Part shown: in pieces, positions 1 to 9,336 of the stretch
How the letters are laid out: each line of letters starts with the position of its first letter
Position numbering within the stretch: the first letter of the stretch is position 1
From: Thalassoglobus neptunius
GTDB lineage: Bacteria; Planctomycetota; Planctomycetia; Planctomycetales; Planctomycetaceae
Reading direction: 5' to 3'
Assembly: GCF_007859735.1 (NCBI RefSeq)
Contig: NZ_SIHI01000001.1
Span: 914,170 to 978,169 of the forward strand
Length of the DNA stretch: 64,000 nucleotides
Notes under the pieces: generated by a model
The model's database searches: none
Told to the model about the DNA's origin: nothing
What the model saw: the letters and a program-made list of their open reading frames with translations, nothing else
Program-made: the position numbers and the translations under genes

Positions 1-2382
1 CTCAACAATTTGGTCGCTCGCTACTTCAACATTCCGGGATGGAATGCTGTTGACGGAGGAAGGTATTCATTGAGGTTGGAAGCTTCGTGGAACTGGCAGG
101 TGTGGACAGTCTACCTGGCCGGTTTCGCCGTGATCGTCGGTGCGGCGTGGGTGACTGCTGTCGCGACGCGATCTCTTCCGAAACGTCTTCGTATTCTCAG
201 TTTCGCGAGCAGATTCCTGGTCGGAGTCATGCTCGCTTTGCTCCTCCTGCAAGTTCGTCTCAAAGTTCTGACGTTCGGGAAAGCGACCATTGCAGTCGTG
301 ATCGACACGTCGCTGAGCATGCAGAATCGCGACGGAGCTGCCAATCTTTCCAGCCCCGACGCTTCCCGACTGAACGTGTTTGAAGGTGACGTGTCTCGGC
401 TGGAACTTGTGAAGAAGATCTTTGCGGCACCGTCCCAGAACATCTCGGAACGCCTCACAGATCAGTACAACATCGATCTGTTCAGTTTCGACTCCAGTAT
501 CCACGGACCGCAGCGAATTTCAGAATCGAGTGAGTTCGATGACAACGTCAACGCATTGACCCCAACCGGTCGGACAACTGACATTCTCGGAGCGCTGAAC
601 GCAATTCGAGAGAGTTACCAGGGGCGGCCCCCTGCTGCGGTTCTACTGGTCACCGATGGAAATCAAGTCCCGAAGCTGATCACCGAAACCGGACGGTCAA
701 ATTCTGAACAACGATCCATCACCCGATCGGTCATTCGCGACTCGCTCAACGGTTTCTCGTCACCGTTCATTGTGTTGGGAACCGGAAACTCAGAACAAAC
801 TGTCGACTTGCGAATTGCATCGGTTGATGCCGAACCGATCGGGTTCGTTGGAGATGTGATCGACATTCGAGTTCAAGTGGAATCCAATCAACAGACAAGC
901 TCCCCTGCAACGATCGAGTTGATTCACGACGGAACAGACGAAGTCGCTGACAGCACCGAATTTCGATTCGATACTGGCCAGACCATGACGACTGTCGATT
1001 TGACCATTCCTGACCTGAAAGTCGGGAGAAACACATTTCGCATCGCCATCGTTCCTCAACCTGGCGAAGTCGAAGTCGGAAACAACACGCGGACGGTTTC
1101 TGTTTACGGGCGGGAGACTTCGATCAACGTTCTCCTGATCGATTCGCTTCCTCGTTGGGAATTCCGCAGATTGAAGTCAACGCTCGAACGGGACAGGAAT
1201 ATCACTCTTCGAACACTTCTGCTTTCCAGCGACGCTCAATACGTAACCGAAGATCGCACCGCCGTTCTCACGTCCCCGCGGACGCTCGATGAACTCAAAG
1301 AGTACGATTCCGTCGTGATTGGAGATCTTGTCGGAGATGATCTTCCGAGTGAATTCTGGATGGCTTTGCCCGAGTATGTTGAGAAGACGGGTGCGGGATT
1401 GATTTTCATTCCCGGACGACGCTTGCTGTCTTCCGACTGGGAAACTCTTCCCTATTCGAAGTTGCTCCCAATGACTCCGGCCGGTGTTGCCGTCGAGGAA
1501 CCCCGGATTCCTGTCATTCCCACACTGACTGCGGAGGGGCGTGCCCAACGCATGCTCCCCCGATCCATCCAAGAGAGTGCGTCCGAACAACTGCCGGCCG
1601 TCTATCCTCATTCGATGAACCTGCAAATCCACCCTGCCGCGATTGTGCTGCTTCAGGGAAATAGTGAAACAGCTGAGAGTCAAGGTTTGCCACTCAGCGT
1701 TTCGATGAGGTTGGGAAGAGGACAGATTCTTCAACAAGCCTTCGATGATTCGTGGAGGTGGAAATTCCTCATTCAGGGAGAACTCTATCGCCAGTTTTGG
1801 TCTCAACTTGTTCGTTACTCGGCAAAGATGAGAATGGCTGAACAACTTCCATCTGTCGAGTTGCTGATCAACCCTGAGCAAGCCTCTACGAATCAACCGA
1901 TTGATATTCTAGTTCTGGACCGAGGAGGAGAATTTGATGAAAACCGTTTGCCGCAATTGCAGCTGACCCAGGATAAAATGCTAGTTGCCGAACTGTCTCT
2001 TCAACCGACTTCTGACATGGACCAACTTTACGCGCACCAGTTCTCCTCACTTGCCCCGGGGACCTATGAAGCAACGATTCTCGCTGATCAGGAGGAAACC
2101 TCAGCCCTGAAGCGACCATTTCGTGTCAGTCCCTACGATGCCGAAGCGAGTTCGCAAGCCATGGACCGTTCGTTTCTTGAGGAGTTGGCCGCTGTGAGTG
2201 GAGGAAGTTTTCAGACTCCCGATGAACTCGAAGAATTAATCCAGAGGCTTCCAGAGGGTCCAGATCGAAGCACCGCACAAACGACGATTCTTCCACTATG
2301 GAACCGATGGGAAATTCTGTGCCTCGCGATCCTCGGTCTTACCGTTGACTGGGTCATTCGCCGCCGCTTTGGACTCAATTGA
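1..2382 (+). CDS. VWA-domain membrane protein (5' end beyond window)
   Basis: Large membrane-anchored von Willebrand A protein of the planctomycete MoxR/DUF58/VWA cluster type. Two N-terminal membrane helices are followed by a VWA domain with a MIDAS-like DTSLS motif and a later TDGN segment. Next come a CARDB/Ig-like segment, a class-I glutamine-amidotransferase-like fold (starting near SINVLLID, with no recognisable catalytic Cys-His-Glu) and one C-terminal helix just before the end. The frame is open to the left edge and the extra N-terminal residues (YFNIPGWNAVDGG) look coding, so I treat the gene as truncated. Alternative starts are TTG at 10, or TTG at 70, which follows GGAGGAAGG. The family role is probably assembly or stability of envelope complexes with a MoxR ATPase; that is inference. 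The next gene, 1,134+ residues, is its usual kind of partner. Confidence 0.8.
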   Translation, partial: LNNLVARYFNIPGWNAVDGGRYSLRLEASWNWQVWTVYLAGFAVIVGAAWVTAVATRSLPKRLRILSFASRFLVGVMLALLLLQVRLKVLTFGKATIAVVIDTSLSMQNRDGAANLSSPDASRLNVFEGDVSRLELVKKIFAAPSQNISERLTDQYNIDLFSFDSSIHGPQRISESSEFDDNVNALTPTGRTTDILGALNAIRESYQGRPPAAVLLVTDGNQVPKLITETGRSNSEQRSITRSVIRDSLNGFSSPFIVLGTGNSEQTVDLRIASVDAEPIGFVGDVIDIRVQVESNQQTSSPATIELIHDGTDEVADSTEFRFDTGQTMTTVDLTIPDLKVGRNTFRIAIVPQPGEVEVGNNTRTVSVYGRETSINVLLIDSLPRWEFRRLKSTLERDRNITLRTLLLSSDAQYVTEDRTAVLTSPRTLDELKEYDSVVIGDLVGDDLPSEFWMALPEYVEKTGAGLIFIPGRRLLSSDWETLPYSKLLPMTPAGVAVEEPRIPVIPTLTAEGRAQRMLPRSIQESASEQLPAVYPHSMNLQIHPAAIVLLQGNSETAESQGLPLSVSMRLGRGQILQQAFDDSWRWKFLIQGELYRQFWSQLVRYSAKMRMAEQLPSVELLINPEQASTNQPIDILVLDRGGEFDENRLPQLQLTQDKMLVAELSLQPTSDMDQLYAHQFSSLAPGTYEATILADQEETSALKRPFRVSPYDAEASSQAMDRSFLEELAAVSGGSFQTPDELEELIQRLPEGPDRSTAQTTILPLWNRWEILCLAILGLTVDWVIRRRFGLN

Positions 2383-2699
2383 CCGGGATTTCGCGGCCCC
2401 TGAATTGAGATCTGTGAACCGACTCTGAACACGCCTCGGTCCTTTCATCTCCTTCATTTCTCCCCGCTGCCACGAATCACTGCTACAATATCGTCGAGAC
2501 TTCCCATGCTGACTTTCCGGAGTGTTTTCATGCCGATGTTCAGTTGAACGAGATCGTTCCGCTTTAGGTCACAATAGTTACGTCATAATAGAAAACGCTC
2601 TGCTTCCGGTTCAGGATTTCATCGATTTCAACCCACCTTTCACAACATCCTCTGGAGCAGATTCGTCGACGGCTTTGGTCGCTTTACGTCGTCGATCAT

Positions 2700-5600
2700 G
2701 TGCTGCGCTCCCTGACGGCACTTATCGTGGGATGGGGATTTCTGGGTGTGGTTGACTGGTGGATTCAACCCGAATCTCCCGTGCTTCGGTCTCTTCTTTC
2801 GTTTGCCTTCTGGGCGTGGCTCCTGGGATGCGCCTATTGGCTGATTCGCAGATTGATGCAAACTCGCATCTCAACGATCGACACGGCACTGACCATCGAA
2901 GCAGTAACTCCTCGACTTGCTGGCAAGCTGGCGCCTCCAATTGCGTTTGAGGAGTCCGCGCTCGAACTCAAAAACCATTTGGACTGGAAACAGCAGATTC
3001 AAAAAGACGTTGGGGCTCTGCAAATCGAAGCAGCAGCAATTCCACTGAGAACATGGCCGCTTGTCTGTGCGTCGTTGGTGATGGTGTTTTCCCTGATCAG
3101 CCTCGGTGTTCTTTACGCCGACCGAATTCAAATTGCCAGTGAGAGGCTGAGTCATCCCGGTTCGCAAACAATCTGGCCGAAAACGACACGTTTTCAGATT
3201 TTCGACAAGCAGAACAAACCGATCATCACCGGAGCGACGATCTCTGTTGATGAAGCTGATGTCGCCCTCTTTCGAATCATCGACCTGATCGGCGAACTGC
3301 CGGAAGACGTATGGGTTGAAACGCTTCGCGGAAGTTCTCGGCACAATCGGTTTCGGCCTCGCGAAGTTGAAGCTGGCGAAACGGACCAGCGTCGTCAAGA
3401 ACTTGAATTTTCCCTCTTCCCGTCGTCCACCAAAACGACTCAGTTTCGGGTCGTCGGAGGAGACGACCTTTCTTCCGCGTGGACAACGGTCAAATGGCGA
3501 TCGCGACCGAGACTCGTCGATTCCGTTTGTCACATCACCAGCCCTGATTATCTCGAAACTCCCGATCAGGAACTACGACATTGGGCCGGTCCAATTGATG
3601 TCGTCGCCGGTTCGACACTGCAGATGACATTTACGTTTGACCAACCTCTTGAGAGCTTTCTGATCCGTGACCGTTCAGACAGATCCGTTGTCCAAAAAGA
3701 GGTCGTCGGCGGGACGAATGTTGTCAGTTTCGACTGGCAGGTCCCGTCTCAATTTGTGGGACTGCTGTCGCTTGAACTGTTGGCGCAAGCCGTCATTCCG
3801 GATCAAACCGTTTCCTACGATGCGTCTCCGTTTCTGGCCCGCACGATTACGTTGAACTCAGTCGGTGACCTCGCTCCAGTGGTGACGATCGTTCATCCCA
3901 GACGAGATCTGACGTTGACTCCTCAAGCGTCATTCGAGTTACAAATGACAGCCAACGATGACTTTGGCCTTCGCAGCCTCGAAGGACTCATTGAAGGCAG
4001 CGCATCGAGAGTCCTCCCAGGAGAACTGACCAACGAAGGGCGCTACGGAGAAGTGAAAGCAATTCTGTCGGTCAGCGACCTCGATCTTCACCCCGGTGAT
4101 GTGATCACGCTGAGATGCCGAGCTTCAGATGCCCGGCCCGATTCGACACCTTCCGTTTCCGATCCAATTCAGGTCTTCATCGTCTCTGAAGATGAAATGC
4201 GGCAGCAACTTTCAGCCGAGTTAACGAAAGTGACGCGGACCATTATTTCATTATCGACCTTGCAGCCCACTCTTCGAACTCGTCTCGAACCGTTGTTGGC
4301 CTCCTTTGAGAATGGGGAAAAACTTCGTTCTGAAGAGACGAACGAACTCATCTCGTTGATTGCCCAGCAGGAACTTTTGACAGATCGTCTCGCAGCCGAA
4401 GTCCTCACCAATGGGTTAGAGTCGATTCACGATCGAATCATTCAGAACAAGATCGGTCAATGTCCGCTGACGAACGCAGTCGTCATGGCCATCGAGACGC
4501 TCAGCCCACTCATGGACAGCACTCTCATTGACCTGCAAGTCCGACTCGATTTGATCCGTCAGGAAACTCGCTCGCGGTCGAGTCTTCCTCTTCTGTCTCA
4601 TGAATTGCCCGCAGTCCGAGATCACCTGTCGGAAATCGTTCACGATCAAAACACGATCGAAAGAGCCCTTCGAGAAGCGTTGATCAACCTCGAATCGTGG
4701 GTCGATTCCAAGGAAAGTTTGGAACAGTGGCGGCAGATCATCGCGAAGCTGAGAACGCTGATGGAAGACTTGCGAGAACTCGGCGCCAGCACACTCGGAC
4801 TTCCTGCAGGTGACGTCTCCCCAAGCCAACGAGCACACCTCATCCGACTCGCCGATCGTCATTTGGAACTTGGCGAATCTCTCGAAACCTTCGCACGCCA
4901 ACGGACCATCGGCAGTTCCCCGAACCGAAATTTAGGTCAGATCCCGGACGGTGATCAGATTCTCAGGCTGAACCCACAGGAGAGAATGGCCAGCATTCGC
5001 GAGTTTATTCTCGACAACAATATTGTCACAGCGATGGATCAGGACAACGAATTGCTCGACCTCCTGTTGTCGCTCACGAACACTGAAGCCATTCGAATGC
5101 AACTCACAGACAGTGAACTTCTCACAGCTGTGACCGACTTGAAGCATGATCTCGACGCGATTCATTCACAGCGAACACAACTCGCTGAGCGATGGCGAAG
5201 TTTTCTTCTCGGGAAGAATCGACTTACTGAATCCGAACGACAACTTGAACAGCAACTCAACGACATCATTCAACGTGCCGAGGAACTTGATCTTCTACAG
5301 TTACGAGAACTCCTCTCAGAAGTCAGCTCGCTTCAAAGAGAACTTCGAAACTCACTGGATGAGAGGGCGCATTCTGAAGTTCAACAGAGCCTCGACGATC
5401 TCGCATCCAAGATGGAACAAAGCGTTGAGGCCCTGAATCGAATTCAGAAGGAACTGAACCTGCAGGAACAGAAGAATCGCTTGCGAGCGTTATGCCTCAA
5501 CGCGGGTCAACTCGCCAAGCTCCAACAGGAAATTCGTTCGTCACTTCCGGCTCCGAGTTCGAACCACAACTTAAGCCGTGCGGCGAAACGACACTTTGTC

Positions 5601-6104
5601 GAGCAATCCGAGTCCGAATTCGAACTTCGCAACGAACTAAATTCCCTCAGTCTTCAAGCGGAGGAATTTGCGGTTCTCAAACAACTTCTCACCTCGCTCG
5701 CAAGTGAAGCCACAATCACTGCTTCGCGACTTCGAAATTTTCAACATGACGATCATGACTCACTCACGTTGAAGTGGATCGAATCAACGCTCGATACGAT
5801 TTCTCAAATGTCGCCCGCAGACGTGTCGCCTCGAAACTCTGAGAACAACTCTCAACGAGACTCGTCGGAGGAGATGACAGGTTGGTCAATCGAACTTGTG
5901 GCCCAGTTGCAGGAGCAGCTTCATCGGGACACGCAAGACTGGGTGAACAGCGGGATTCTCTCGCGTGACGAGAACGATCCCAACTTCGACAGCGGTGCGG
6001 GCACTCGTCAGCAATTGTTAGACACCATTGGCAAACGACAAACCGAAATCGCGAAGCTTCTCGAGTCGATGCTCATTGATCAGTTGGAAACAGAAAACAA
6101 GTAA
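2700..6104 (+). CDS. large membrane / coiled-coil protein, DUF4175-like
   Basis: At least 1,134 residues. Three hydrophobic helices lie in the first ~150 residues, followed by an Ig-like periplasmic region (about residues 170-480) and a very long Glu/Gln/Leu/Arg-rich coiled-coil half. The layout resembles planctomycete proteins found downstream of the VWA gene in MoxR clusters. The first conventional start is GTG at 2700. However, the frame stays open back to 2592 and the upstream stretch reads SQHPLEQIRRRLWSLYVV, which continues naturally into the first helix, so translation probably begins further upstream at a rare codon (CTG 2652 or ATT 2616). It ends one base before the sulfatase GTG. 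Function is unknown; a scaffold coupled to the VWA protein is inference. Confidence 0.75.
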   Translation: MLRSLTALIVGWGFLGVVDWWIQPESPVLRSLLSFAFWAWLLGCAYWLIRRLMQTRISTIDTALTIEAVTPRLAGKLAPPIAFEESALELKNHLDWKQQIQKDVGALQIEAAAIPLRTWPLVCASLVMVFSLISLGVLYADRIQIASERLSHPGSQTIWPKTTRFQIFDKQNKPIITGATISVDEADVALFRIIDLIGELPEDVWVETLRGSSRHNRFRPREVEAGETDQRRQELEFSLFPSSTKTTQFRVVGGDDLSSAWTTVKWRSRPRLVDSVCHITSPDYLETPDQELRHWAGPIDVVAGSTLQMTFTFDQPLESFLIRDRSDRSVVQKEVVGGTNVVSFDWQVPSQFVGLLSLELLAQAVIPDQTVSYDASPFLARTITLNSVGDLAPVVTIVHPRRDLTLTPQASFELQMTANDDFGLRSLEGLIEGSASRVLPGELTNEGRYGEVKAILSVSDLDLHPGDVITLRCRASDARPDSTPSVSDPIQVFIVSEDEMRQQLSAELTKVTRTIISLSTLQPTLRTRLEPLLASFENGEKLRSEETNELISLIAQQELLTDRLAAEVLTNGLESIHDRIIQNKIGQCPLTNAVVMAIETLSPLMDSTLIDLQVRLDLIRQETRSRSSLPLLSHELPAVRDHLSEIVHDQNTIERALREALINLESWVDSKESLEQWRQIIAKLRTLMEDLRELGASTLGLPAGDVSPSQRAHLIRLADRHLELGESLETFARQRTIGSSPNRNLGQIPDGDQILRLNPQERMASIREFILDNNIVTAMDQDNELLDLLLSLTNTEAIRMQLTDSELLTAVTDLKHDLDAIHSQRTQLAERWRSFLLGKNRLTESERQLEQQLNDIIQRAEELDLLQLRELLSEVSSLQRELRNSLDERAHSEVQQSLDDLASKMEQSVEALNRIQKELNLQEQKNRLRALCLNAGQLAKLQQEIRSSLPAPSSNHNLSRAAKRHFVEQSESEFELRNELNSLSLQAEEFAVLKQLLTSLASEATITASRLRNFQHDDHDSLTLKWIESTLDTISQMSPADVSPRNSENNSQRDSSEEMTGWSIELVAQLQEQLHRDTQDWVNSGILSRDENDPNFDSGAGTRQQLLDTIGKRQTEIAKLLESMLIDQLETENK

Positions 6105-6105
6105 C

Positions 6106-7536
6106 GTGAACTCCGAAGTCCGATCGCGTCCAAACATTTTGTGGATCTGCAGCGACCAGCAGAGATACGACACGATTCATCGTTTCGGGAATTCGCTGAT
6201 TCACACTCCCAACATCGATCAGATTGCTGATCACGGCATCAGTTTCGATCAAGCATATTGTCAAAGTCCGGTGTGCAGTCCGAGTCGTGCTTCGTTTCTC
6301 ACGGGACGCTATCCACGAAACACTGGCTGCCGACAAAATGGCCAGACGATTCACTCAACCGAAAGACTCTTGCCTCGCATTCTGAAAGATCATGGCTATC
6401 GGTGCGGACTTGCGGGGAAGTTGCATCTCAGTTCCTGTTCCGAAGGGAAAGTTGAAGAAAAAATCGACGACGGCTACGACGTCTTTCATTGGAGCCATCA
6501 TCCGCAGCCCGACTGGCCAGAGAATGCCTACCAGCAATGGCTCGCATCGAAGAACGTTTCCTGGGAGGAATTGCTGACATCTCCGGAAGTAGGATACGTT
6601 CGGGAAGGTGTTCCCGCCGAGTACCACCAAACGACGTGGTGTGCGGAAATGGCGATCGAATTCATTCGCTCCACAACCGATCAGCCATGGATGTTTTCGG
6701 TCAACATGTTTGACCCGCATCATCCTTTCGATCCGCCGGCGGAGTACCTGAAACGCTATCGGCCGGAAGAGATGCCTCTTCCCAAATTCCAGAAAGCGAC
6801 ACTCGATCAAAAGCCAAGCTATCAACAACTCGATCACGTCTGGGCACATAACGACGTCGGCGGAATGAGAGTCGATACAATCACGCCGGCTGAATCGCAG
6901 CGAATCACAGCGGCCTACTACGCCATGGTCGAGTTGATTGACGATCAAGTGGGACGCATGATCGAGACACTCCGAGAGACGGGGCAACTCGACAACACCA
7001 TCGTCATTTTCATGTCGGATCACGGGGAGATGCTCGGCGACCATGGCTTGTATCTCAAAGGTCCCCACTTCTATGAGGAAGCTGTTCACGTTCCGTTGTG
7101 CCTGCAATGGAATAACGGGTTCCAGAAGTCTCGACGTTCGTCAGCACTCGTCGAATTGACGGACCTTGTCCCCACTCTTTGTGAAGCTGTTGGAATTCCT
7201 CTTGAAGAACAGTTCCAAGGCAGAAGCTTTCTTCCACTCTGTGTGGACGATTCCCCAGTCGACGAGCATCGCGACTCAGTATTTTGCGAATACTTGAATT
7301 CCTGGACGCACGAACATTCGTACGCGACGATGCTTCGCACCAACACCCACAAGATCGTGGTCTATCACGGAGTCGATGAGGGAGAGCTTTACGATCTCGA
7401 AAGTGACCCGGGCGAGTTCGTCAATCTTTGGTCCAACCCATCAGCTGCGCAGCTCAAAACGGATCTGATGAAACAAGCATTCGACCGAAGTGTTCTCTCC
7501 ATGGATCCTCTCCCGAAACGGCGTGGCAAGTTCTGA
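6106..7536 (+). CDS. sulfatase (type I, formylglycine-dependent)
   Basis: A 476-residue arylsulfatase-family hydrolase that would cleave sulfate esters, probably from polysaccharides; the substrate cannot be deduced. The N-terminal RPNILWICSDQQ carries the metal-binding strand. CSPSR at residues 57-61 is the sulfatase signature whose Cys57 is converted to formylglycine. The later SDHGEMLGDHG block is the second metal/sulfate site. GTG at 6106 is chosen because it lies directly after the previous stop (TAA 6102-6104), and longer starts would read through that gene's end. No signal peptide is apparent, so it may be cytoplasmic or exported by an unusual route. Planctomycetes typically carry many sulfatases; the maturase (FGE/anSME) is not in this window. 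Confidence 0.93.
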   Translation: MNSEVRSRPNILWICSDQQRYDTIHRFGNSLIHTPNIDQIADHGISFDQAYCQSPVCSPSRASFLTGRYPRNTGCRQNGQTIHSTERLLPRILKDHGYRCGLAGKLHLSSCSEGKVEEKIDDGYDVFHWSHHPQPDWPENAYQQWLASKNVSWEELLTSPEVGYVREGVPAEYHQTTWCAEMAIEFIRSTTDQPWMFSVNMFDPHHPFDPPAEYLKRYRPEEMPLPKFQKATLDQKPSYQQLDHVWAHNDVGGMRVDTITPAESQRITAAYYAMVELIDDQVGRMIETLRETGQLDNTIVIFMSDHGEMLGDHGLYLKGPHFYEEAVHVPLCLQWNNGFQKSRRSSALVELTDLVPTLCEAVGIPLEEQFQGRSFLPLCVDDSPVDEHRDSVFCEYLNSWTHEHSYATMLRTNTHKIVVYHGVDEGELYDLESDPGEFVNLWSNPSAAQLKTDLMKQAFDRSVLSMDPLPKRRGKF

Positions 7537-7870
7537 GGACGGCTTTGGAATCGCGATGATGAACTCGCAATCTCAGCCATATCACTTTCGTTTCGCAGCC
7601 ACTGGAATACATAAGCCGATGCAAGATGCTTCCACATTACATGCATCAAAAACAGCTGATCCATACGGCTGAGCGATCAATGTTTCCGCATGAGAAAGCC
7701 CCGAGCCATTCACTCGTGTGGATGTGTCGATCGGCTGGCAGAATAGATTCAAGAATCTCGAAAAATCGGTGAACGTCTTCATTTCCAATTGCCTCTTCAG
7801 TGGTATGGTCGAACGCGAACCAAGCCCATGACGGAACGACCCGTGACGCGTCTGTTTCGCATTCTTGAAC
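7537..7870. other. gene-poor stretch between sulfatase and MFS genes
   Basis: No supported gene. The reverse strand between about 7674 and 7870 reads like protein (for example DHTTEEAIGNEDVHRFFEIL) and ends at a stop near 7646, but has no usable start before running antisense into the MFS gene. It is either chance or a gene remnant. No clear terminator hairpin was found. Confidence 0.4.
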
Positions 7871-9193
7871 ATGGATGGACGAATGAATTCTTCCGATTTG
7901 GCAATCAGTCGAAGTTCGACACTTCCGTTTTACTACGGATGGGTCATGCTCCCGCTCGCCATGCTGGCATTGGCAGCAACTTCTGTCGGTCAGACATTTG
8001 GGATCTCGACGTTCAACGCTCCCATTCGCGAATCGCTCAATCTGTCGCACACGCAACTCGCCGGTGCTTACCTGATGGGAACGCTGTTAGGGGCGATTCC
8101 GATTACGTACTTCGGTCGCTTAATGGACCGCTGGGGATTGCGAACGACAATGCTCGTCACGTTGATCCTCCTCGCTGGAGCCTGCCTCGTGCTTTCAATC
8201 AGCATGAACTGGTTCATGCTATTGCTGGCGTTCTGCTTTCTGCGAATGCTCGGCCCCGGCACGCTTGCCATGCTGAGCGGCAATACCCTGGCGTTCTGGT
8301 TTGACCGGCGACTCGGACTGGTGGAGGCGTTTCGGAAAATTGCCATCTCCGTCGCCATGGGGACTGTCCCGGCGATCAATTTGTGGATGTTGACCTTCCT
8401 CAACTGGCGGGAAACTTACGCGATCTGGGCATGTGTCCTTTTGGTCGGTCTGGTCCCGCTATTCGTTTGCCTCTTTCAGTCGCGGCCCGGGGATGTCGGT
8501 CAGGTAATCGACCACGGTCTCGATCGATCGAAATCGGAATCGATCCAGTTCAACGGTCTCACATTGCATGAATCGATGCGAACGTTCGCCTTCTGGGCGA
8601 TCACATTCGGGGCCGGTTTGAACGCGCTGGTCATGACTGCAGTGGTCTTCAACCTGACACCGGTTCTCGCAGAACGAGGACTGAATGAATGGGATCACGC
8701 GCGATTCATGTCCGTTCTGGCAGCATGCATGGCGATCACGCAATTCATTGGAGGAGTCCTGGCCGACTACGTTCCCCCCAAACCACTGATGATTGCTGGC
8801 CACCTGGGATTGGCTGGTGGATTGGTTTTGCTTTACCAGTCCGATTCCTCAGCGACTGCCCTTCTGGCGGGCGGACTGCTCGGGAGTGGTCAGGGAACAT
8901 TTTTCGGGATCTCTCATCCGCTCTGGGCACGCCGATTCGGTCGACTTCATCTCGGTCAGATTACAGGCTTTGCCATGACAACAATGGTCGTGTCATCGAG
9001 CGGAGGACCGTTCGCAATGGGACTGATCAAAGATTGGCAGGGATCCTTCGATCCATCCTTGATTCTGTTCGCGCTCATGCCTCTCCCAGTGATTGTCTTT
9101 ACATTGCTGGCCCGAATGCCAGATCCTCGAGACCAAGACATGAAATTCGCGAACGAAAACGCTCCGACACAGGACAATTCGGCGGAAGGGTAA
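7871..9193 (+). CDS. MFS transporter
   Basis: A 440-residue major facilitator superfamily permease with about twelve hydrophobic helices. The MFS loop 2-3 signature appears as GRLMDRWGLRTT, and a cytoplasmic loop between helices 6 and 7 separates two six-helix halves. It is likely a proton-coupled carrier of the oxalate/monocarboxylate-like branch, but the substrate cannot be read from the sequence. ATG at 7871 is used; TTG at 7865 and ATG at 7883 are alternatives. It stands alone between the sulfatase and prs genes, about 330 bp after the sulfatase, so an operon link is uncertain. Confidence 0.9.
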   Translation: MDGRMNSSDLAISRSSTLPFYYGWVMLPLAMLALAATSVGQTFGISTFNAPIRESLNLSHTQLAGAYLMGTLLGAIPITYFGRLMDRWGLRTTMLVTLILLAGACLVLSISMNWFMLLLAFCFLRMLGPGTLAMLSGNTLAFWFDRRLGLVEAFRKIAISVAMGTVPAINLWMLTFLNWRETYAIWACVLLVGLVPLFVCLFQSRPGDVGQVIDHGLDRSKSESIQFNGLTLHESMRTFAFWAITFGAGLNALVMTAVVFNLTPVLAERGLNEWDHARFMSVLAACMAITQFIGGVLADYVPPKPLMIAGHLGLAGGLVLLYQSDSSATALLAGGLLGSGQGTFFGISHPLWARRFGRLHLGQITGFAMTTMVVSSSGGPFAMGLIKDWQGSFDPSLILFALMPLPVIVFTLLARMPDPRDQDMKFANENAPTQDNSAEG

Positions 9194-9336
9194 TTTCCGC
9201 CGGAGTTTTCGTCCCGAAATCACTTCCGGAGAGATCGGCAAGTGCACGACGCTTGTGTCGTCTCCCCGGACCGATATGATGCCATCATCGTTGGAATCTT
9301 CCTCAATTGTTCATCATTTCAACCTAGCAGTCCGGC

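Noticed and set aside
1-73. A separate upstream gene ending in a TTGA overlap at 70-73
   Set aside because: A second frame is open to a TGA at 71-73 and GGAGGAAGG precedes TTG 70, but the first frame has better codon bias and a plausible protein sequence (YFNIPGWNAVDGG) leading into the first helix, so I treat the VWA gene as extending to the edge.
1177-1896. A 239-residue reverse reading frame
   Set aside because: It lies entirely antisense to the VWA gene and has no protein family character.
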